Of a stretch of 64,000 nucleotides of DNA, positions 34,694 through 42,446 are shown piece by piece. The position numbers and the translations under genes are program-made. The DNA is from Streptomyces sp. NBC_00271. Its GTDB lineage: Bacteria; Actinomycetota; Actinomycetes; Streptomycetales; Streptomycetaceae. Under the pieces are notes generated by a model that saw only the letters and a program-made list of their open reading frames with translations, was not told where the DNA came from and did not search any database. The stretch spans positions 1,612,001 to 1,676,000 of the forward strand of contig NZ_CP108070.1 in the NCBI RefSeq assembly GCF_036178845.1, read 5' to 3'. The stretch's first letter is position 1; each line of letters opens with the position of its first letter.

Positions 34694-35928
34694 GACATTC
34701 CGTCCGTCGCCAGGTGCAGGACGGCCACGTCGTCGGCGAGTCCGCCGTGGGAGGCGGTCAGCGCGGCGACGTCCTCGACCACCGCGTCGACGAACGGGCG
34801 CCCGCGCAGGCTCTGGTGTGTCCTCGCCACCGCGAGCAGTCCTTCCTCTCCCAGCCGCCGGTCCGGAGCCACGACGCCCTCGAAGAGACCGTCGGTGAAC
34901 AGCGTCACGGCGCTGATGTCGTGCGCGGGCAGCTCGGTCTCCGGCCAGTGGGCCCGGCCCGGAAGCAGTCCGAGCGCGGGGCCTGGGGTCGGCTCGAAGA
35001 GCTCGATGCCACGCGATGTACTCACGAGCAGTCCCGGGTGTCCGGCGCGGATCACGCTCATACGGCTGCGGTCCTTGACGATCCGCAGGACGGTCAGGGT
35101 GGCGAAGATGTAGTCCGCAGCGCGCTCGGCGCCGATGATCTCCTCCAGGAGCTCGAGCTGACGCGGGCCCACGCATCCGGAGAGCACGGCGGTCCGCCAG
35201 GCCACCCGCAGACAGACGCCTAGGGCGGCCTCCGCCGCGCCGTGGCCGGAGACGTCCCCGATCACCGCGTGCACGGTGCCGTCCTCGCTTTCGACGACGT
35301 CGAAGAAGTCGCCGCCGAGCAGGGCGTGGTCCCGTCCCGGGCTGTAGCGCGAGGCCACCTGGCAACCGGCGCCCCGCAGCAGGGGCGTGGGCAGCAGTCC
35401 ACGCTCCAGGCGCGCGTTCTCCCGGGCCAGCAGCCGGCTCGCCTGGAGTTCGGCGCCCGAACGCTCCACCTGCTTGCGTTGCAGGGCGTAGCGGACCGCG
35501 CGGCTGAGCGCCTCGGCGTCCAGGCCGTCCTTGGCGAGGAAGTCCTGCGCTCCTTCGGCCACCGCGGCGAGCCCGGCCTCGTTCTCGGCGACTCCGGTGA
35601 GTACCACGACGGCCGCGTCGGGCGCGGCGTCACGCACCATCCGGACCGCGCTGAGACCGTGGGTGTCGGGCAGATGCAGGTCCAGCAGGACGCACACGGA
35701 GTGCGACGTGGCGTCGAGGAACATGCGTGCCTCGGCGAGGGACTTGCACCAGGTGACCTCCATCGGCAGTCCGCTGTCGGCCAGCACCTCCCGCACCAGC
35801 AGCGCGTCTCCGGCGTCGTCCTCGACCAGCAGCAGTACCGCGGTGGCGTCCAGGGCCCAGCGGGGATCCGCACTCCCCTGCCGGGGCACCGCGCCTCGCT
35901 CACCTGTCCGCGGCAGGCGATCCGCCAC
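34690..35928 (-). CDS. Receiver-SpoIIE protein phosphatase
   Basis: 412 aa. The receiver domain at about 28-150 has Asp in VLLDLHLPDTHG and Thr in VVLTGVAENE. A coiled-coil linker follows (RSGAELQASRLLARENARLE). The SpoIIE domain at about 190-410 has LLGGDFFDVVES, IGDVSGHG, FTDGLFEGV and DDVAVLHLAT. Like RsbU/RssB types, it probably dephosphorylates an anti-anti-sigma factor when its receiver is phosphorylated. GTG 35928 follows AAGGGGGG. It is first in a three-gene coupled operon with the kinase and regulator. Confidence 0.92.
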   Translation of the reverse strand: MADRLPRTGERGAVPRQGSADPRWALDATAVLLLVEDDAGDALLVREVLADSGLPMEVTWCKSLAEARMFLDATSHSVCVLLDLHLPDTHGLSAVRMVRDAAPDAAVVVLTGVAENEAGLAAVAEGAQDFLAKDGLDAEALSRAVRYALQRKQVERSGAELQASRLLARENARLERGLLPTPLLRGAGCQVASRYSPGRDHALLGGDFFDVVESEDGTVHAVIGDVSGHGAAEAALGVCLRVAWRTAVLSGCVGPRQLELLEEIIGAERAADYIFATLTVLRIVKDRSRMSVIRAGHPGLLVSTSRGIELFEPTPGPALGLLPGRAHWPETELPAHDISAVTLFTDGLFEGVVAPDRRLGEEGLLAVARTHQSLRGRPFVDAVVEDVAALTASHGGLADDVAVLHLATDGMS

Positions 35929-35996
35929 GCTCGCCCCCCTTGGGTGACCCACGCCGACCATGGTTCGTTGTGAGCCTACTGGTACGTCTCTCCGGG

Positions 35997-36449
35997 TCAA
36001 CGGCGCAGGGCGAGCCGCGCCTTGACACACTTTCCGACCGGCACCCGCCCGACGGTCACCTCCGTCGCGAGCGCGTGCACGATCTCCAGGCCGTGCCGCC
36101 CCACGCGTTCGGGATCCCGTGGATAGCGCCGGGGCAGGGCGGCGCTGCTGTCGTAGACGATGACGGTCACGGAGGTGTCGGTTCCCTCCAGTTCCAGGAT
36201 GTACGGCCCATGGCTGTGCCGGTCCGCGTTGGTGACCAGCTCGCTGACGACCAGCAGGAGGTCGCCGGTGGCCTGTGCGCCGATCTCGGCACACCACTCC
36301 GAACGGAGCTGTTCGACGAACAGCTCGGCGAAGTGGCGCGCTTCGGCGATGCACCCCGGCTCGCCGGTGTAGTGCGCCGCCCGCCGAAGCGGTTCCACGG
36401 GCACGTCGAAGCCAGTCGGTATCACCGCTCCGTCCAAGCGCTCGATCAT
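35997..36449 (-). CDS. RsbW-like anti-sigma serine kinase / ATP-binding protein
   Basis: 150 aa GHKL ATPase: EARHFAELFVEQLRSEW, N box in VVSELVTNADRHSHGPY, then RVGRHGLEIVHALATEV as G box and KARLAL as the last strand. Such proteins bind sigma factors or phosphorylate STAS antagonists; in Streptomyces many copies lie apart from any sigma gene. The length is typical. ATG 36449 (MIERLDGAVI) is preceded by GAGAGAG. The next upstream gene is the divergent MarR. Confidence 0.85.
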   Translation of the reverse strand: MIERLDGAVIPTGFDVPVEPLRRAAHYTGEPGCIAEARHFAELFVEQLRSEWCAEIGAQATGDLLLVVSELVTNADRHSHGPYILELEGTDTSVTVIVYDSSAALPRRYPRDPERVGRHGLEIVHALATEVTVGRVPVGKCVKARLALRR

Positions 36450-36681
36450 GTGGTTCTCTCTCGGATGCCGGTATGTCGGGACATTGCGCGTCCCGACACT
36501 GCTGCACAGGGGCTCGTACCCCGTGAAGTCCTCCACAGTCACCCCGATGTTCCCCCGTCCCGGTGGCTTGCGCACACGATTCCCACAAGGGAACGGTGTC
36601 ATCCCGACGCGGCAGGGCAGGGCCTCCAGGCGAGGCATGACCGGTCACCGAGTTCTCGGTGCGAGCAAGGGGCGCGGACGG

Positions 36682-37209
36682 ATGGACGGACAGGACCCCG
36701 AAGTACGGGACGAGACACCGGCCCGGGAAGGGGACGACGTCCTGCTCCGGGCCGCCGACCGGCTCGCGGCCGCGGCGGAGATCCTGGTCTCCGTGTCGGC
36801 CCGTACGGCGGTCGCGGTCGACAGCAGACTGTCGCCGCCGCTGCTGCGCGCCCTGACCCAGGTGGGCACGGATCCGGGTCTGACGCTCGCGGCACTCGCC
36901 GAGCGGGCGCAGATCAGCCGCTCCCGGGCGAGCCGGGTGTGCGACACGCTCGAAGAGGCCGGACTGCTGGCCCGTTCGCCGCGCAGCGAGGACCGCAGGG
37001 GCGTCGGCCTGAGTCTGACCGGCCGTGGCCGCTCGGCCCTCGACCGGGTGCGGGATCAGCGCACCGCCTGGATCAAGGACGCGCTGCTGCGGATGCCGGA
37101 GGCCGATCTGAGCGGACTGCTGGCCGCGCTGCGCTCGCTCGGCCCGTCCCTGGCCCACGGGCATCCCGAGCACGCGGAGATACCCGGGCCGCCCGACCGG
37201 TCCGCCTGA
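36682..37209 (+). CDS. MarR-family transcriptional regulator
   Basis: 175 aa. The winged HTH at about 55-115: LTLAALAERAQISRSRASRV, DTLEEAGLLARSP, SEDRRGVGLSLTGRGRSAL. The acidic N-terminus and C-terminus are disordered. An in-frame ATG at 36637 is an alternative start. It is divergent from the RsbW-like gene and convergent with the STAS gene. Confidence 0.85.
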   Translation: MDGQDPEVRDETPAREGDDVLLRAADRLAAAAEILVSVSARTAVAVDSRLSPPLLRALTQVGTDPGLTLAALAERAQISRSRASRVCDTLEEAGLLARSPRSEDRRGVGLSLTGRGRSALDRVRDQRTAWIKDALLRMPEADLSGLLAALRSLGPSLAHGHPEHAEIPGPPDRSA

Positions 37210-37216
37210 CACGCAC

Positions 37217-37546
37217 TCAGACCGCATCGGCCTCCAGTGCCTCCCCCACGCCGGGGAAGACCGGCAGCACGTCCGAGACACCGGTGATGCCCAGCACCCG
37301 CTCCACGAACGGGGAGAGGGCGGCCAGCCGGAGCCGCGGGCCGAGCACCCCGTGGGCCCGCAGGACGACGTTGATCGTGGTCGAGTCCAGGAAGGTCACC
37401 GCGGCCAGGTCGAGGACCACCGCGCCCGGACAGGCCCGGCCTGCCGCCGCGAGAGCCTCGTCGAGCTCACCCGCGTTGTCGAGATCCACCTCGCCGCGGA
37501 CCGCGATCACGGTCGACCGACCGGCCTCGCGCGTGGACAGCGACAT
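37217..37546 (-). CDS. STAS-domain anti-sigma factor antagonist
   Basis: 109 aa STAS domain: TVIAVRGEVDLDNAGELDEA, the phospho-site loop VTFLDSTTINVVLRAHG (Ser in DST), then LRLAALSPFVERVLGITG. It binds an anti-sigma kinase when unphosphorylated and is reset by SpoIIE phosphatases; all three components occur within 5 kb here. ATG 37546 follows CAGGCGG. The promoter region contains two dyads (37689-37719). Confidence 0.88.
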   Translation of the reverse strand: MSLSTREAGRSTVIAVRGEVDLDNAGELDEALAAAGRACPGAVVLDLAAVTFLDSTTINVVLRAHGVLGPRLRLAALSPFVERVLGITGVSDVLPVFPGVGEALEADAV

Positions 37547-37688
37547 GGCCGCCTGACCTGGACTCCGGCCTGAATGCACAGCGATCCCTCGAAATGTTGT
37601 CGAATCCGCGGAGAGTGGGGTAACCGCATGGGGACGGTGCGCCACAACGCCGCGATGGAGCGGTGTCAGGCCCTACCGTAGCCGATCG

Positions 37689-37719
37689 TTGTCATTTGAC
37701 AACAATTGCCGTGAGGCAA
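37689..37719. promoter_or_regulatory. Two tandem dyads TTGYC-N4-GRCAA upstream of the STAS gene
   Basis: TTGTC-ATTT-GACAA at 37689-37702 and TTGCC-GTGA-GGCAA at 37706-37719, centres 17 bp apart. On the minus strand TTGTCA at the first dyad and TACGGT 16 bases on could be -35/-10 boxes, so a bound repressor would cover the -35. The MarR protein encoded just upstream (37821-38333) is a candidate binder. Confidence 0.55.
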
Positions 37720-37820
37720 CAATCTGGTGCCCCTGCGATCCCAAGTCCGGCGACCCGTGGGTCGGTTGTCGCAGTGATGGGGGCGCAGTGACGGGTCGCA
37801 CCGAAGGGACGCAGATGGAG

Positions 37821-38333
37821 CTAACCGGTACCGGTCGCATGCCCGGGCGCCCGGCCGGACCCGCCGGAGCGCTCCTCGAGCTGGTCCAGCGCGGTCGCCC
37901 GGAACGCTTCGAGGCCTTCGGTGAGCCGGGTGACGTCCGCCGAGGACATCTGCTCCAGTACGGCCCGCACCTCGCGCGCACGGTGCTCCCGCAGTTCGCT
38001 CAGCACCTGCTCGCCGAGCGGGCTGAGGCCGACCTCGACCTCGCGCCGGCTCGTCGAGCTCGGCACTCTGCGGATCAGGCCGACTGCCTCCATCCGGTCA
38101 CACAGACGGCTGACCGAGGAGGGACGCGAGGCCAGGGCGTCACCGAGCGAGCGAAGATTCATGGACCCGCCCTGCTCGATCACGATCAGGGCCCGTAGCT
38201 GAGAGGGCGGCACCGGTCCGGACGGCGCGGACTCCTGCCCTCGACCCCACAGGAGTTCGAGGAGCTCCGAGACGGCGTCGAGCGTGTGCGCGGCTTCGTC
38301 TCGGGAGACGGGTGGACGGATCGAGCGAGGCAC
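37821..38333 (-). CDS. MarR-family transcriptional regulator
   Basis: 170 aa from GTG. The winged HTH at about 45-115: VPPSQLRALIVIEQGGSMNL, LGDALASRPSSVSRLCDRME, AVGLIRRVPSSTSRREVEVG. It is upstream of the STAS gene in the same direction and divergent from the SpoIIE gene at 38460. It may control one or both. Confidence 0.87.
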   Translation of the reverse strand: MPRSIRPPVSRDEAAHTLDAVSELLELLWGRGQESAPSGPVPPSQLRALIVIEQGGSMNLRSLGDALASRPSSVSRLCDRMEAVGLIRRVPSSTSRREVEVGLSPLGEQVLSELREHRAREVRAVLEQMSSADVTRLTEGLEAFRATALDQLEERSGGSGRAPGHATGTG

Positions 38334-38459
38334 CGATCCACCTTGTCATCAACTCAGGGCCATTACCAGCCGCGCCGGTCCACCGGAGCCCTCGACACAG
38401 ACCCCTGCGACCACGCAGACCCACTCGCACGACAACCGCACGAGAAAGTCATCACGACC

Positions 38460-39641
38460 GTGACCTCTGTGAACGACGTCGACAGAGCCCTGCGCGCGGC
38501 CCCGCCGCACGCGCTGCTCGACACCCTGCGTCCCCTCCTGACGGATGTCTGGGGGGCGATCGACGCCGACCTGCTGCTGGCGGACTACGGGATGACCGTG
38601 CTCCAGCCGGTCGAGGAGCCCGGCGACCCCGCGCGTGCCGTGTCCCTGCACAACACCCCCGAGAGCCGGGCCTTCGGCAGTCAGGCGCCGCACGAGGAAC
38701 ACCCCCGCAACACCGGACGGACGCGTCTGCATCTGCCGGTCACCGCCCGGGGCGAGCGCCTGGGCATCCTCACCGTCCTGCTGCCCCCGGGACCCGTGGA
38801 CCCCGCGGTGACCGACGAACTGGTGCAGGTCGCCGATCTGCTGGGCCACGCGATCGTCGTGGCCGAACGGGACACGGACGTCTACCGTCAGGCCCGGCGG
38901 GTCGGCCGACTGACGCTGGCGGCCGAAATGCAGTGGGAGCTGCTCCCGGGCCGGGCCTGTGCCCGCGAGGAGTTCGCCGTCGGCGCCCAGCTGGAGCCCG
39001 CGTACGCGGTGCGCGGGGACAACTTCGACTGGTCCTCGGACGCGCACCGGCTCACCCTGTCGATCATCAACGGGATGGGGGACGGCATCCACGCGTCCTT
39101 GCTGACCCACCTCGCCGTCGGCGCCCTGCGCAACGCCCGCCGCGCCGGGCTCGCGGTCGCCGACCAGGCCAGACTCGCCGACCAGGCCCTGTACGCCCAG
39201 CACCACGGAGACCAGCACGTGTCGGCGCTGCTGCTCTCCTTCGACCTCGCCACCGGCAGCGCGCTCGCGGTGGACGCGGGCTCGCCCCGGATGTGGCGCC
39301 GCCGGGGCACGGCCGTGGAGCGGATCGAGCTGGAGGCGCAGCTGCCGCTCGGCATGTTCGAGGAGTCCGACTACGTGGCGCAGGAGTTCGGCGTCCTGCC
39401 CGGTGACCGGCTCCTGGTGGTGAGCGACGGAGTGTACGACGCCCTGTCCCCGCTGGGCGAGGTCTTCGGGGAGCGGGCGCTGGCCCGTGCCGTGTCGGCC
39501 ACCGCCCTGCTGCCCGCGGCCGACGTACCGCGCGCCGTCCTCGACGAGCTGGCCCGCTACCGCGTCACCGAGCCGCTGGACGACGCGCTGATCGTGTGTC
39601 TCGACTGGTCCGGCAGACCGGTCGGCACGCCGTCCGGCTGA
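38460..39641 (+). CDS. SpoIIE-type phosphatase, variant active site
   Basis: 393 aa from GTG. A GAF-like domain at about 15-150 (LLTDVWGAIDADLLLADYGM) precedes a PP2C/SpoIIE domain: VRGDNFDWSSD, then INGMGDGIHASLL where active family members read GDV-GHG, VVSDGVYDALSP and LDDALIVCLDW. The first and last Asp positions are kept, but the GDV site is NGM-GDG, so activity is uncertain. This variant is common among Streptomyces paralogues. Divergent from the MarR gene. Confidence 0.87.
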   Translation: MTSVNDVDRALRAAPPHALLDTLRPLLTDVWGAIDADLLLADYGMTVLQPVEEPGDPARAVSLHNTPESRAFGSQAPHEEHPRNTGRTRLHLPVTARGERLGILTVLLPPGPVDPAVTDELVQVADLLGHAIVVAERDTDVYRQARRVGRLTLAAEMQWELLPGRACAREEFAVGAQLEPAYAVRGDNFDWSSDAHRLTLSIINGMGDGIHASLLTHLAVGALRNARRAGLAVADQARLADQALYAQHHGDQHVSALLLSFDLATGSALAVDAGSPRMWRRRGTAVERIELEAQLPLGMFEESDYVAQEFGVLPGDRLLVVSDGVYDALSPLGEVFGERALARAVSATALLPAADVPRAVLDELARYRVTEPLDDALIVCLDWSGRPVGTPSG

Positions 39642-39767
39642 CGTCGCGCCCGGGTTCGGCCGCCGAAATGACGGCGGCCACCGCGCATTCCCCCGTCCGC
39701 TCGGGGCACCCGGACCGGGCGGAATCCGGTCGACGGCGGCCGGGGCCCGAAGGCCCGGAGGTGGACG

Positions 39768-39911
39768 GTGGACTGGTGGATGTGGCTGGTCGTCGTGGTC
39801 GCGGCCCTGGTGCTGCTGAGCGCGGCGGCGGTCTGGGTGCAGACGAGCAGACGGTCGGGGACCGTCATCGCCGTGCGGCGCGGGCACCGGTTCGGGAAGC
39901 GGGAGGTGTGA
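39768..39911 (+). CDS. 47-aa single-pass membrane protein
   Basis: GTG start nine bases after GGAGG. It reads VDWWMWLVVVVAALVLLSAA, one transmembrane helix, then a basic tail (RRGHRFGKREV). The stop overlaps the next start as TGATG, so it is translationally coupled to the PRC-barrel gene. Function unknown; the pairing suggests it anchors or assists the PRC-barrel protein. Confidence 0.72.
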   Translation: MDWWMWLVVVVAALVLLSAAAVWVQTSRRSGTVIAVRRGHRFGKREV

Positions 39912-40507
39912 TGAGCGAGTTGATGTCCGCGCGCGACCTCGGTGGACGACCGGTGGTCACGCTCGGCGGTGAGGCGGTGGCGCGGGTCAAGGACACCGTC
40001 TTCGACGGGCCCGCGGGACGTGTCACCGGCTTCACGCTCAACGGCCGGGGGCTGCTCGCGGGGCCGCTGAAGCAGAGCCTGCCGTGGAGCGCGGTCCATT
40101 CGCTGGGCCGCGACGCCGTCATGATCCTCGGCCGGGGGGTCCTCGCCGAACCGGCCGCGGTGATCGTCCGGGACGAGGCGGCGCACGGCCGGGTGCTGGG
40201 CGCCAGGGTGCTCACGGACGGGGGCACGGAGGTGGGGACCGTGCTTGACCTCGTCGTCGAAGCCGGTATCAGCGGCCGCGTGGTGGGGTTCCGGATCGCC
40301 GCCCGTCAGTCGCTGGAGTCGGGTTCGAAACGCCGCCGCCGCAAGGTGTACGTCCCCCGGGGCGAGACGCTCGCCGTGTCGGGACAGGCTCTTGTCATCC
40401 CCGCGGACGCGACCCGCTTCGTCGCGGACGACCTGGCCGGTTTCGCCGCCCAGGTCGAGGCGTTCCGGCTCCGGGACACCGCCGACCGGACGGAACCCAC
40501 ACCGTGA
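39911..40507 (+). CDS. PRC-barrel domain protein (two domains)
   Basis: 198 aa with two PRC-barrel-like halves: ARDLGGRPVVTLGGEAVARV, GRVTGFTLNGRG, then ARVLTDGGTEVGTVLDLVVE and GRVVGFRIAAR. It begins on the last base of the upstream stop and overlaps the next gene by four bases. PRC barrels occur in RimM and photosynthetic proteins and mediate protein or RNA contacts. The role here is unknown. Confidence 0.85.
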   Translation: MSELMSARDLGGRPVVTLGGEAVARVKDTVFDGPAGRVTGFTLNGRGLLAGPLKQSLPWSAVHSLGRDAVMILGRGVLAEPAAVIVRDEAAHGRVLGARVLTDGGTEVGTVLDLVVEAGISGRVVGFRIAARQSLESGSKRRRRKVYVPRGETLAVSGQALVIPADATRFVADDLAGFAAQVEAFRLRDTADRTEPTP

Positions 40508-40926
40508 CGCTGTTCTCTGAGATCCGCGGCCTGCCGGTCGTCACGCTCGGCGAGGCGAACGAGCTCGGCGTCGTGAGGTCACTCACGATCGATGTCGTTT
40601 CGGGGCTGGTCGGCCGGGTCCGGCTGTCGCCGGCCCGGGGTCGCAAGGAGATCGCGATCGACTGGAGCGCCTTGCACGTGATCGGCCCGGACGCCGTCCT
40701 CGTCCGGTCGGGCACCGCCCTGGACACCGCCCCTCCCCCGGCGCCCGTGGAAATCCTGGGCGTCCGGGTCCTGACCGAGGACGGGGACGAGCGCGGCACC
40801 GTGCGGGACATCGCCTTCGACCCGGTCACCGGCCGCGTCGAGAAGATGTGCACGGCGCTGGGCGACATCCCGGGCGACCGACTGGTCGGGCTCGGGGACT
40901 ACGCCCTGGTCGTACGGACCGGCTGA
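40504..40926 (+). CDS. PRC-barrel domain protein
   Basis: 140 aa from GTG (GTGA overlap with the previous stop). Again two short barrel halves: RGLPVVTLGEANELGVVRSL and GVRVLTEDGDERGTVRDIAF. Coexpressed with the preceding PRC-barrel and small membrane protein. The following gene is convergent. Confidence 0.85.
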   Translation: MTLFSEIRGLPVVTLGEANELGVVRSLTIDVVSGLVGRVRLSPARGRKEIAIDWSALHVIGPDAVLVRSGTALDTAPPPAPVEILGVRVLTEDGDERGTVRDIAFDPVTGRVEKMCTALGDIPGDRLVGLGDYALVVRTG

Positions 40927-40933
40927 GGTCGCC

Positions 40934-42283
40934 TCAGTACCCCGGAGGCGTCAGGGCCGACTCCAATGCCGTCGTGGCTGGGTCGGAGGAGGGGTACTCC
41001 GGATCCGATGACGAAGCGGTGGGCGGAGACGACACCTCGGACGACGATGGGGACGACGAGGAGGTTGGGGAGGAAAGAGAGGAAGGGGAGGAAGGGGAGG
41101 AAGAGGAAGGGGAGGAAGGGGAGGCAGAGGACGACGGAGAGGAAGGGGACGGAGACTTCGATGCCAGAGACTTCGATGCCGGAGACTTCGGTGCCGGAGA
41201 CTTCGATGACGCCGACGACACGCTCGCCGCGGGGGACGGCTTCGCCGGAGGGTGCGTCTCCTCGTCCCGGCGGCCGTCGGAGTCACCCCGGTGACGGCCG
41301 ACCCATGCGTCGCGGTGGGAGTCGTAGATGACGAAGACGTCGATGGTGGTCGTGGCGGGCACGACGACCACCACGTTCTGCGGCCGGTACGAGGGCCAGG
41401 TGTCACCGGTCCGCCTGGGCACGGTCTGCTGCGCGACCGCCGGTGTCAACGGGTTCCCGCAGGCACAGCGCACACGCGGCACCCCGCGGTCGTCGACGAG
41501 GACCGCCGTGCCCGTCTGGAGCACCGCCTGGTAGCTGGTGGCCGCGCCGCCCCGGAAGCCGTGGTTGGTGACGCGGGTGTCCATCCGCAGCTGTACGGGG
41601 GTGAGCGAGCGCAGGTAGGCGGGGACCTCGGGGGGTTGGACGCCCTCCACGGATGCGAACGCCTTGTTCTTCGCGGGCTCCGCCCGGAGTGCCTTGACCT
41701 GCTTCTCCACATCGCAACTCGCGGTGTTGCGGGCGCCGCCGTAGAGCCCGGGCGCGGAACCCGACACACCGCGCGTCACATTGGGGGACTCGGGCGCGTT
41801 CGCCGCCGGTGTCACCGGCGTGGTGGAGCTGTCCTTCGCCGTCGACGCCGTGAACGGGTCGGGACCCGGTTTGTTCGCGGCCTGCAGGAACAACTCACTG
41901 CCCGACGCCGTGCGGGACGTGCCGCCCGAGCGGGCGAGGACGACACCGAGCACCACCCCGGCCACCACGATCCCGGTGATCAGCGCCATCCGCGGCGCCG
42001 ACTTCCACCAGGGCTGATCCGGGCGGGCGCCCAGCGGACCACTCGGCGGACCGGTCGGCGAACCACCCAGCGGACCACTCGGCGGACCGGTCGGCGAACC
42101 ACCCAGCGGACCACTCGGCGGACCGGTCGGCGGACCGGTCGGCGAACCGGTGGGCGGTGCCGCGAGCGGGCGGCCGATCCCTTGGGTCGGAGCGTGGTCG
42201 GAGGCACCCGGCCGGGGGGAGCCCGACAGCGGTCCCGAAGGAGGTCCGGTGGGCCGGTCGGAGGACGGCGGGTCGACGCTCAC
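40934..42283 (-). CDS. DUF6777 membrane-anchored protein
   Basis: 449 aa. N-terminal 90 residues are Pro/Gly/Ser-rich with a tandem GPLGGSPTGPPS repeat. One transmembrane helix at about 95-118 (ALITGIVVAGVVLGVVL). The extracytoplasmic domain has FLQAANKPGPDPFT and GLYGGARNTASCDVEKQVKA, matching DUF6777 of Streptomyces. The final about 100 residues are Ser/Pro low complexity. It is likely wall-associated; function unknown. Confidence 0.82.
   Translation of the reverse strand: MSVDPPSSDRPTGPPSGPLSGSPRPGASDHAPTQGIGRPLAAPPTGSPTGPPTGPPSGPLGGSPTGPPSGPLGGSPTGPPSGPLGARPDQPWWKSAPRMALITGIVVAGVVLGVVLARSGGTSRTASGSELFLQAANKPGPDPFTASTAKDSSTTPVTPAANAPESPNVTRGVSGSAPGLYGGARNTASCDVEKQVKALRAEPAKNKAFASVEGVQPPEVPAYLRSLTPVQLRMDTRVTNHGFRGGAATSYQAVLQTGTAVLVDDRGVPRVRCACGNPLTPAVAQQTVPRRTGDTWPSYRPQNVVVVVPATTTIDVFVIYDSHRDAWVGRHRGDSDGRRDEETHPPAKPSPAASVSSASSKSPAPKSPASKSLASKSPSPSSPSSSASPSSPSSSSPSSPSSLSSPTSSSSPSSSEVSSPPTASSSDPEYPSSDPATTALESALTPPGY
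42030..42137 (-). repeat. Three 36-bp tandem repeats
   Basis: Copies at 42030, 42066 and 42102 (last incomplete at its end) encode the 12-residue GPLGGSPTGPPS unit in the DUF6777 protein. They may vary in copy number. Confidence 0.75.
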
Positions 42284-42446
42284 TGGCTCTTCTTCCGCGC
42301 GTAGGGGTCTCGCGTCATTTCTCGCCTTTTATGCAGTTTCATTCCACAACGAGCCCATTGTGTGCTCCGGTCGGGTGTCCCCCGCAAGCTGACGCGGTCG
42401 GCCCTCCCGACGGGCGGTGGACCCTGGTGCTGCTTAGCGTGGCAGC

